The translations under genes and the position numbers were made by a program. A model generated the notes under the pieces. The model was not told the origin of the DNA and ran no database searches. It worked only from the letters and a program-made list of their open reading frames with translations. Shown piece after piece: positions 1 to 5,512 of a DNA stretch of 8,442 nt (the first letter of the stretch is position 1; each line of letters starts with the position of its first letter). The stretch comes from Paenibacillus sp. UBA6285 (lineage in GTDB: Bacteria > Bacillota > Bacilli > Paenibacillales > Paenibacillaceae). The DNA is taken from the NCBI GenBank assembly GCA_002438345.1, contig DJUJ01000194.1, positions 3,953-12,394 on the forward strand. Reading direction: 5' to 3'.

Positions 1-396
<396 letters not shown>

Positions 397-420
397 TTAA
401 TCATCCTTTCTTTCATAAAA

Positions 421-709
421 AGACAAAAAACTCCCGCCCCTATAATGGGGCGAGAGTATAACTCACGCGATACCACCCAAATTTCCTGTCTCTTCACAGA
501 GAACAGGCTTCGCCAGTTCCCTCGCGGGAACTGTCCATTAACGCTGGAACACGCCGTTATCTTACGTGAACCTTAATTGCAGTTCCCGCTCGAACACAGT
601 TCCTCCCGGACCATATTCAATCTAACGCTCCATGCCGGCTTTCAGCTCGTTCCGGCTCTCTGTAATGGACGTACCGATTTACTCATCCGTTCCTCGGAAT
701 TCATACTAT
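421..709 (-). promoter_or_regulatory. T-box riboswitch (tRNA-Met) in the metG leader
   Basis: This leader senses uncharged tRNA-Met and lets transcription continue into metG when methionine charging is low. On the minus strand the T-box core GGGTGGTATCGCG lies at about 466-478 and is followed by an intrinsic terminator. The bulge TGGT would pair with an acceptor end ACCA, as expected for an A discriminator base such as tRNA-Met. In the stem I specifier region the codon AUG reads at 614-612 in the context GAAT-ATG-G, with a purine after the codon as is usual. A strong stem III-like hairpin, CAGTTCCC/GGGAACTG with a 4-base loop, is at 514-533, and another hairpin at 485-507 lies just before the T-box. 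The 5' boundary is inferred from the promoter, since I cannot fold the whole leader by eye. Confidence 0.93.
425..456 (-). terminator. T-box-controlled intrinsic terminator
   Basis: Read on the minus strand, arm CTCTCGCCCC (456-447), a 6-base loop and arm GGGGCGGGAG (440-431) form a 10-bp stem with one G-U pair. It is followed directly by six U (430-425). It lies just after the T-box core and before the metG ribosome binding site, the standard position for the terminator that competes with the antiterminator. Confidence 0.92.
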
Positions 710-716
710 TATTGTG

Positions 717-746
717 AATATACCCAATGGCAAGGGTTCGTGTCAA
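717..746 (-). promoter_or_regulatory. Sigma-A promoter for the T-box-metG transcript
   Basis: On the minus strand a perfect -35 TTGACA (746-741) is separated by 18 bases from a -10 TATATT (722-717). It lies immediately upstream of the T-box leader, giving an expected start near 709. The TGA stop codon of yidD is inside the -35 hexamer, so this promoter overlaps the end of the upstream gene. Confidence 0.82.
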
Positions 747-1006
747 GTCGCGCGAGCAGAATCCTTCTTCGTGGGGTGTTCCTCAAGAGGCGGAACCGGA
801 TCAAGTCCCCCTGGATGGAAGGGATGGCATCTAGCAATCCGCTTGGCAGCAAGCCATGAGCCTTTTAGAGGACCATGGACTTCAATCGCTTCCAATGCAT
901 AGGCAGAGCAGGTTGGATAGAAGCGACAAGTGGCAGGCTTAATCGGGGAAATGTACTTGCGGTACACCCGAATGGGAGCCTGAATCGTTCTTCGAAGGGT
1001 CGCCAT
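743..1006 (-). CDS. yidD: Membrane protein insertion efficiency factor YidD
   Basis: Small protein of the YidD family (DUF37), thought to sit on the inner face of the membrane and help YidC/Oxa1 insertase put proteins into it. The 87 residues carry the family hallmarks in order: [20 protein letters not shown] (about 15-34), then [20 protein letters not shown] and the conserved [13 protein letters not shown] end. The length is at the upper end for the family (about 70-90), with a charged tail after the DPVPP motif. The ATG follows the stop of zur by two bases (TAAGGATG). An AAAGGGG stretch about eight bases upstream, inside the end of zur, can serve as ribosome binding site, so translation is probably coupled. 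Unlike in many bacteria, it is not next to rnpA/yidC/rpmH here. Confidence 0.93.
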   Translation of the reverse strand: MATLRRTIQAPIRVYRKYISPIKPATCRFYPTCSAYALEAIEVHGPLKGSWLAAKRIARCHPFHPGGLDPVPPLEEHPTKKDSARAT

Positions 1007-1008
1007 CC

Positions 1009-1470
1009 TTAAACCCCTTTTTTGTGATTAGCTGCTGCGACTAGTTCTTCTTCCCGGTTCTCTTCACATTCTTTGCAATAACCGAACACCTCAAATTTAT
1101 GCTTGACTACCCGGAATTGATCAGGTGTATCCGTTAAATTCATCGGGCAGAAATTAATCGGGTAGGTTTTCTCGCATTGAAGGCAGATCATATGATGATG
1201 GTGATCCTGATGATTACAGCTTCCCTTGAATTTCACTCCGTCTTCAAAGACGATTTGTTCAAGTACACCAAGCTCTTCCATTACACGCAGATTGCGGTAC
1301 ACGGTATCAAAGCTAAGTCCGCTATACTTGCGGCCCATATGCTCATAGACATCCTTCGCTGACAAATAACCCTTATTCTCGCCGAATAACTTGGCAAGCA
1401 TTTTGCGTTGGTCGGTGATTCGCAGACCTTGCCCCGACATGACTTCTAATATTTGTTCTGTCGACAGCAT
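1009..1470 (-). CDS. zur: Fur-family metalloregulator, zinc uptake regulator Zur
   Basis: Cytoplasmic DNA-binding repressor that senses metal, most likely Zn(II), and represses zinc uptake genes. An N-terminal winged helix (about 1-80) contains the Fur-family recognition segment [17 protein letters not shown] (52-68). The dimerisation domain has a His cluster (HHHH, 90-93) and two CxxC pairs (C96/C99 and C132/C135) that form the structural zinc site. The arrangement [14 protein letters not shown] and HKFEVFGYC matches Bacillus Zur better than Fur or PerR. I chose the ATG at 1470 (153 residues) because GGGAG lies eight bases before it. An upstream in-frame ATG at 1485 would add five residues but has no visible ribosome binding site. 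It forms a two-gene unit with yidD. The Fur-family call is certain. The Zur subtype is likely but rests on recalled family sequence. Confidence 0.88.
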   Translation of the reverse strand: MLSTEQILEVMSGQGLRITDQRKMLAKLFGENKGYLSAKDVYEHMGRKYSGLSFDTVYRNLRVMEELGVLEQIVFEDGVKFKGSCNHQDHHHHMICLQCEKTYPINFCPMNLTDTPDQFRVVKHKFEVFGYCKECEENREEELVAAANHKKGV

Positions 1471-1518
1471 ACGCTCATCTCCCATTACATTTCAGTTCAT
1501 TTATAATTCACTCTCTTA

Positions 1519-1547
1519 ATAATGCCCCAAAATAAATGCCCCGTCAA
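1519..1547 (-). promoter_or_regulatory. Probable sigma-A promoter of zur-yidD
   Basis: On the minus strand, -35 TTGACG (1547-1542) and -10 CATTAT (1524-1519) are separated by 17 bases, about 50 bases before the zur start. The octamer AATGCCCC (plus strand) occurs at 1521-1528 and 1535-1542, touching the -10 and the -35, and could be a regulator site. No classical Zur-box palindrome is evident here. Confidence 0.6.
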
Positions 1548-1604
1548 TGAATCAACCGTGCGCATGAGCGTTCATCTGAGTAAATCATACATTTAAATAC
1601 AAAA

Positions 1605-1642
1605 GTCCGGCTGGTATTCCTTTGCGGAATATTCAGCCGGAC
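1605..1642 (-). terminator. Intrinsic terminator after the stalk/PKD protein gene (could work in both directions)
   Basis: A long stem, GTCCGGCTG-GTATTCC against GGAATAT-TCAGCCGGAC with loop TTTGC, spans these bases. On the minus strand it is followed by TTTTGTATTT, and on the plus strand by TTTTTATT. It lies about 50 bases after the stop of the secreted protein gene and before the zur promoter, so its clear role is ending that minus-strand transcript. Confidence 0.88.
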
Positions 1643-1694
1643 TTTTTATTGCAAGGTGAATCCCAAATGGTGTTTAAGGGATAAACCTATTCTG

Positions 1695-3941
1695 TTATTT
1701 CTTCGCTGGTAGCGGTGTTACCAAGAAATTCACCGGCAAGTTACTACCAGAAGCTGCTGTGAACAAAATCTCCACGGAGCCACCAAAATCACCAGTACGA
1801 TAAATCACACTATTCATGTCAGCGGATGAGAGACTTCCCGAAGTCGGCATGTGTACGATTTGACCGTTAACCATGACTGGCCCCATATAATTACCGCCAC
1901 GTGGATTAAACGTAACCAAGGAATTAGGTGCGACATGATCGAATTTGATTTTGTATAACACGCCGAAATTACCCGCATTGGATGCTTCAGTACCGTTCAT
2001 TGGGTCTACACCGATCAAATTCAAATCACTCGAATTGTCACCAATAAGAAGTCTCACAGGACTTGCTCCTACTTCATCGCTAACCGTGATGATGCGTGTA
2101 GAATCAGCATAAGTTCCTCGGTTATGCACCCCATCACGATCCAATATTGGAAGTGTAGGAAGTGTAGTCAACGGATCTTTATTTGCATCGATCATCATGA
2201 CATTATATTCAATAGGATAATCACTAAATAAGTCCGCTTGGAGTGAAACAATTTCGCCTGGTTTCATCGCAGTTTTGTTTAGTTCTGTAAGAATCGAGAC
2301 GCTTTCCCCGGGTTGTAGGACAGTTGTCTTATAATCTCTTCTGGTCTGCATAGACTCCCAGTACCGCTGCACTGACATTTTACCAGTACCCTCAGGATAA
2401 GAGTTTGGACCACCAAATCCTACATACTCTGTTGTAATTGTTGTAGGGTACAGATTGTTATTCTTAGCAATCACATACACCTTCGTTTTAATATTCATAT
2501 TATTCTTGTGGTGGACCAAGAATCGAGTTCCTCCGAATGATGTTTCTTTATACGTGATCCCTTCCGTATTCACTGTTTCTGGGCTGTTACTGCGAATAAG
2601 GGTATAAGGCTCGGAAGAGAGGTTATAGGCTACCTTCTGCCAAGTTGGAACCATCGATCCGTCGATGTTAAATACACTACCCGGAGAAGCGAATAATCTG
2701 TAGAAATCTTCTTTACTGTACAAGACTTCATCCGAAATATTAATGGTCTTCTCAAAAGTGCTGATTGCGCCATGTGAATCTTTTACTTGAATGGCTACTG
2801 TTGCTGGACCTGGAGTGAAGAAAGCTTCTGCTTTGTTTGTCCAAGTTACTTCAATTTGATCACCGTCTGGGTCGCTACTTAGATCCGAATAAGTGATCAA
2901 TTCACCCATCTTGTAAGAATCCTTGTCTGTCGTGAAATTAGCAACTGGCGGTGTATTTGGTTTAAGCACATTGATGGTCACGGAATAAGGATCACTCCAC
3001 TGTCCATTCGCATCCATAACGGAATAGGATACTACATAAACCCCTGGTGTATCATAGACATCCTGCTTATTTCCATCCCAACGCTCATCGACAATGGCCG
3101 AACCATTCGGCGAAGAACTGGAAGTCACAAAATTCACTGTATCACCAGCATAAATTTGAGTTGGCACTGTAAAAGAAGCTTTAGGCTTCGTGTTCAGCGT
3201 AAGAATCACCCGTTTTTGCACATTATCAACAGTATAAGGAATGCCTAACGCTCCAGTGATGGACGTCAAAGGAACCATGAATGTACCCTTGAATTGATAA
3301 GCTGGACCTTTCATCGTCACATTTTTACCATTAACGGAATAGATCTTACTGTCCGTCTTAAAGCGCATAACGTCGCTTCCCTTGGTAACAATGGTCTCTT
3401 TCGTTTTATAATCATAAACGTATTTCACACCTACGCGCTCTACCATAGCCCGGATCGAAACGTATGAGACACCATTCTTCACGGCCATTGGCTGATTAGC
3501 CAAATATTCAACGCCGTTTTGATACATTTTATTGCTGTTCATCATAAGTACAAGCTGATTACTAGCCGCAGCACGAACACCATCCGTCGATGTAGGCTGT
3601 GTAGTAGTTTCAGGTGTTGCAGTAGGGATCGGAGTAGGCGTTGGTACCGTTGTTGATGTAGGTTCGGTTGTTGGTGTAGGTTCAGTTGTTCCTCCAGGAA
3701 TTGGAGTTGGAGTTGGAGTTGGAGTTGGTGTAGGTGATACTACTCCCCCTGGCACCTCAGTTGGCATTGGCGGCAATGGGTCAGTAGCTTCTGGCATTAC
3801 ATCTGTCACAGATGTGGCAGCTGCTCCTACTGCATTGGTATTACCGGAGGTATTATTGACAGCTTCGGCAAAAGCCGGCACTGCCGAGGCGGCCTGAGAT
3901 ATGGCCAAAACAGCAACTAACGTTAATTTCTTCAAATCCAT
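1695..3941 (-). CDS. Secreted stalk-domain (copper amine oxidase N-like) protein with PKD-like repeats
   Basis: A 748-residue exported protein of unknown role, probably at the cell surface. Residues 1-25 are a Sec signal peptide (two Lys, hydrophobic core, AFA cleavage site before E26). Residues about 50-120 are a Pro/Thr-rich linker with a PT dipeptide run. Residues about 129-250 form a 'copper amine oxidase N-terminal' stalk domain (MYQNGVEYLANQPMAVKNG, SYVSIRAM, FMVPLTSI), a module common in Paenibacillus surface proteins. No amine oxidase catalytic domain is present, so the name says nothing about enzyme activity. Two PKD-like Ig folds follow, about 253-326 and 331-402 (PPVANF, SDPDGD). 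Residues about 403-748 match no family I recognise. No LPXTG motif, SLH domain or C-terminal membrane anchor is visible. AGAGGAG lies eight bases before the ATG. The gene is monocistronic, with its own terminator and a possible ECF-sigma promoter, which hints at envelope stress control. Confidence 0.92.
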   Translation of the reverse strand: MDLKKLTLVAVLAISQAASAVPAFAEAVNNTSGNTNAVGAAATSVTDVMPEATDPLPPMPTEVPGGVVSPTPTPTPTPTPIPGGTTEPTPTTEPTSTTVPTPTPIPTATPETTTQPTSTDGVRAAASNQLVLMMNSNKMYQNGVEYLANQPMAVKNGVSYVSIRAMVERVGVKYVYDYKTKETIVTKGSDVMRFKTDSKIYSVNGKNVTMKGPAYQFKGTFMVPLTSITGALGIPYTVDNVQKRVILTLNTKPKASFTVPTQIYAGDTVNFVTSSSSPNGSAIVDERWDGNKQDVYDTPGVYVVSYSVMDANGQWSDPYSVTINVLKPNTPPVANFTTDKDSYKMGELITYSDLSSDPDGDQIEVTWTNKAEAFFTPGPATVAIQVKDSHGAISTFEKTINISDEVLYSKEDFYRLFASPGSVFNIDGSMVPTWQKVAYNLSSEPYTLIRSNSPETVNTEGITYKETSFGGTRFLVHHKNNMNIKTKVYVIAKNNNLYPTTITTEYVGFGGPNSYPEGTGKMSVQRYWESMQTRRDYKTTVLQPGESVSILTELNKTAMKPGEIVSLQADLFSDYPIEYNVMMIDANKDPLTTLPTLPILDRDGVHNRGTYADSTRIITVSDEVGASPVRLLIGDNSSDLNLIGVDPMNGTEASNAGNFGVLYKIKFDHVAPNSLVTFNPRGGNYMGPVMVNGQIVHMPTSGSLSSADMNSVIYRTGDFGGSVEILFTAASGSNLPVNFLVTPLPAKK
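3697..3732. repeat. Hexamer tandem repeat (GGAGTT type) encoding Pro-Thr units
   Basis: Four perfect GGAGTT units (3703-3726) are flanked by variant units GGAATT and GGTGTA, all inside the secreted protein gene. On the coding strand they give the PTPTPTPT run of the linker. Because the unit is six bases, gain or loss of units would change linker length without shifting the frame. Confidence 0.85.
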
Positions 3942-4089
3942 GATATGACTCCTCTGCTCCTATTTGTAAATATAAGTAGGTCTCTGTCTTTTTGATACTC
4001 CTCTTATATTCCCCGCAAAAACGCAACCGCCCTCAGCAAGGCGGAAGAATTACTTTTTGCCACGTTCGTTATAACAAAACATAGTATTA

Positions 4090-4115
4090 GACGCGTGCGA
4101 CCGCAAAAAGTTTCA
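4090..4115 (-). promoter_or_regulatory. ECF-sigma-type promoter (SigM/SigW-like) for the secreted stalk protein gene
   Basis: On the minus strand, TGAAAC (4115-4110) is followed after exactly 16 bases by CGTC (4093-4090). This matches the recalled Bacillus SigM-type consensus, with SigW preferring CGTA. The predicted start near 4082 gives a 5' leader of about 140 bases to the ATG. Control of an exported surface protein by an envelope-stress sigma factor fits the gene's content. The cognate sigma factor is not in the window. Confidence 0.62.
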
Positions 4116-4178
4116 TTTTTAAGTAAAGAAAGATTAACTCCGTATTAAAATAACCAAAATCATCCTCTCGTTTCCCCC

Positions 4179-4230
4179 TTTTTTACTGATCCACTGTACC
4201 TATATATTTGCTAAGAAAATCAGTAAAAAA
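4179..4230. repeat. Perfect 12-bp inverted repeat with 28-base spacer
   Basis: Arm TTTTTTACTGAT (4179-4190) and arm ATCAGTAAAAAA (4219-4230) are exact reverse complements. The U-tract comes first rather than last on either strand, so this is not a normal terminator. It lies upstream of the ECF-type promoter. It may be a regulator site, or chance in AT-rich DNA. Confidence 0.7.
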
Positions 4231-4304
4231 TCTATAGTAAATTGACCGAGGCCCGCGACAAAACACATCCAAATATTAGAAATATTAAGAAGGATTATAA
4301 AAAT

Positions 4305-4338
4305 AGATGATTATCTTTAATAACTAAGATAATCATCT
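4305..4338 (-). terminator. AT-rich hairpin, probable terminator of the permease-kinase-regulator operon
   Basis: Perfect 13-bp arms, AGATGATTATCTT (4305-4317) and AAGATAATCATCT (4326-4338), enclose an 8-base loop. On the minus strand the stem is followed by ATTTTTATAA, a partial U-tract. It is the first hairpin with a U-run downstream of the response regulator gene, about 375 bases after its stop. The low GC of the stem makes it weaker than usual. Confidence 0.55.
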
Positions 4339-4714
4339 CTGCTGTTTAAAATCTGTTAATTAATCTCAACCGTAGGCTAGATTACTATGTACTCTTATCA
4401 CAGCCGCAGGCTGGTCGATAATACCTAATCTCATTCCCCTTAAGGAGTCCCCACATCCAGAGGAGTGGGACGACTCCATACCCACAACGAAGTGTGGTGA
4501 GGGAGAAGGAACGGAGAGGAAGTTTGGAACTGTAGGAGCGGAGCGTTCGCCTAAAAGCTTTCCTTGGAAAGCTACCTCGGAAGCATATGCTATTATTGGA
4601 TTTCAACCGCTAGCAGCGGTTTCTAATCAAGAAATCCAATGATAGCAGCGACCGGAAGTCCAAACATTCCTTGCAGAGACGCTAAACCTCACCATACTGG
4701 GCAACAAACATTCC
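4339..4714. repeat. Structured non-coding intergenic element with many hairpins
   Basis: About 375 bases with no credible gene but much secondary-structure potential. Hairpins seen: TAATCT/AGATTA (4361-4384); TTATC-a-CAGCC-gca-GGCTG-gtc-GATAA (4395-4421); GGAGTCCCCAC against GTGGGA-cg-ACTCC (4444-4477); AGCTTTCC/GGAAAGCT (4556-4573); and a large nested hairpin at 4589-4646. The only long open frame (4385-4606, minus, 73 codons) starts with TTG inside a hairpin, has no ribosome binding site and a composition rich in Arg, Ser and Leu, so I treat it as non-coding. The layout looks like a multicopy intergenic repeat or a structured 3' untranslated region. I could not test copy number. Confidence 0.55.
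4589..4646. repeat. Nested long inverted repeat (16-bp outer stem, 7-bp inner hairpin)
   Basis: Outer arms GCTATTATTGGATTTC (4589-4604) and GAAATCCAATGATAGC (4631-4646) pair at 15 of 16 positions, and the other can form G-U on the minus strand. Inside, AACCGCT (4605-4611) and AGCGGTT (4615-4621) form a continuous inner stem with a 3-base loop, leaving a 9-base one-sided bulge. No U-tract follows on either strand. Confidence 0.85.
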
Positions 4715-4736
4715 TCACAGAGACGCCGAACTCACC
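4662..4736. repeat. Imperfect direct repeat spanning the 3' end of the response regulator gene
   Basis: Copy one (4662-4693) and copy two (4706-4736) share AAACATTCC-nn-CAGAGACGC-nn-AAC-TCACC with four substitutions and one single-base gap, 12 bases apart. Copy two contains the last codons and stop of the response regulator gene. Copy one lies just beyond the stop. Confidence 0.85.
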
Positions 4737-5512
4737 GCATTTCGGTCGCGATACTCCTTAGGAGACATCCCCGTCTGCTTCTGAAATACCTTTGTGAAAT
4801 AACGTCGTTCCTGATAACCCACTCCGGAACCAATCACCGTAATGCTCTTATCGCTATTAGTAAGCATAAACTTAGCAGCTTCAATTCGCTGTAGTGTTAC
4901 GTACTCCACGAAAGTCATTGCAAAATGATTCTTAAACAAGAGACAGAAGTAACTGCCGCTAATGCTGATCTTATTCGCCACTTCCTCAATCCCGATATCT
5001 GAGTGGAGATGTTCAGTGATATATTGGGCGGCTAAGTTCATTAGCTGATCCGGTGTTTTTTTGCCAGAATCATTGTCTGCTTCAGGGATCTCCTGGAATA
5101 AGGGAATGCTGTTATACAGTTTATTTTTAAACTGTTTACTACGGATATTAGCTCCGATCTCCCGTACCTTATTGCCAAGTTCTTCATAATGTATTGGCTT
5201 ACAAATGTATTCTTTAACCCCTAGCCGGATCGCTTCTCGTGCATAGTCAAACTCCTGATACCCGGTAAGAAGTAGCACCTCACTATCCAATCCAATTTCC
5301 CGCAACTTTCCTACAAAAGTTAACCCGTCCATCACTGGCATACGAATGTCACTTAACACAAGATCGGGTTGCTCCTCTTCAGCAATGCGCAAGGCGTCCA
5401 TACCACTGCGCGCCATACCGACGACCTCCATACCCATCTCCTGCCATGGCAACACTCTGTTCAGATTATTCAGAATTGGGGCTTCGTCATCTACCAATAA
5501 TACTTTTAGCAT
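4715..5512 (-). CDS. Response regulator with AraC-type DNA-binding domain (YesN-like, short form)
   Basis: Cytoplasmic transcription activator, probably phosphorylated by the adjacent kinase. Residues 1-120 are a receiver domain with acidic pair D8/D9 (LLVDDE), phosphoacceptor D55 in SDIRMP, T83 and K105 (CKP). Residues about 160-257 are an AraC/XylS double helix-turn-helix ending in VGYQERRYFTKVFQKQTGMS and PKEYR. I chose the ATG at 5512 (265 residues) because it begins MLKVLLVDDE and is preceded by GGGGGAAG. The longer frame to 5614 uses TTG, adds 34 residues unlike a receiver domain, and lies wholly inside the kinase gene. It overlaps the kinase by 26 bases, so the two are co-translated. 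Many YesN relatives have a long middle region and exceed 500 residues. This one has only a short linker. The likely target is the adjacent sugar importer. Confidence 0.94.
   Translation of the reverse strand: MLKVLLVDDEAPILNNLNRVLPWQEMGMEVVGMARSGMDALRIAEEEQPDLVLSDIRMPVMDGLTFVGKLREIGLDSEVLLLTGYQEFDYAREAIRLGVKEYICKPIHYEELGNKVREIGANIRSKQFKNKLYNSIPLFQEIPEADNDSGKKTPDQLMNLAAQYITEHLHSDIGIEEVANKISISGSYFCLLFKNHFAMTFVEYVTLQRIEAAKFMLTNSDKSITVIGSGVGYQERRYFTKVFQKQTGMSPKEYRDRNAVSSASL

Larger units (their letters stand above)
3942..4304. other. Intergenic region upstream of the secreted protein gene
   Basis: About 360 bases without a credible gene. It holds, in minus-strand order, a 12-bp dyad (4179-4230), an ECF-type promoter (4090-4115), a roughly 140-base leader, and a 5-bp GC hairpin (CCGCC/GGCGG, 4027-4044). 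A T-run follows that hairpin five bases later on the minus strand. A weak sigma-A-like pair, TTGTTA-N17-AGTAAT, also lies in the leader near 4050-4078. Two nine-residue reading frames near 4086-4163 look like chance. Confidence 0.6.

Noticed and set aside
632..902. Two plus-strand frames over the T-box and yidD
   Set aside because: They are antisense to the T-box leader, the metG promoter and yidD, and have no family resemblance.
1177..1362. Plus-strand frame within zur
   Set aside because: It is the antisense shadow of the conserved Zur coding sequence.
1695..3941. Amine oxidase enzyme
   Set aside because: Only the stalk-type 'copper amine oxidase N' domain is present. The catalytic domain is absent and the total length is taken up by other modules.
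4027..4044. GC hairpin in the leader of the secreted protein gene as an attenuator
   Set aside because: The stem is only 5 bp and the T-run begins five bases later. This is too weak to call a terminator, although an alternative pairing with GCGGGG nearby is possible.
4134..4163. Nine-residue minus-strand frame MILVILIRS with purine-rich sequence before it
   Set aside because: It is tempting as a leader peptide, but it lies upstream of the likely promoter of the next gene and is short enough to arise by chance.
4385..4606. 73-codon minus-strand frame in the intergenic element
   Set aside because: It starts with TTG inside a hairpin, has no ribosome binding site and an unusual Arg/Ser/Leu-rich composition, and sits entirely in a hairpin-rich stretch. 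Such frames are often called in repeats but look non-coding.
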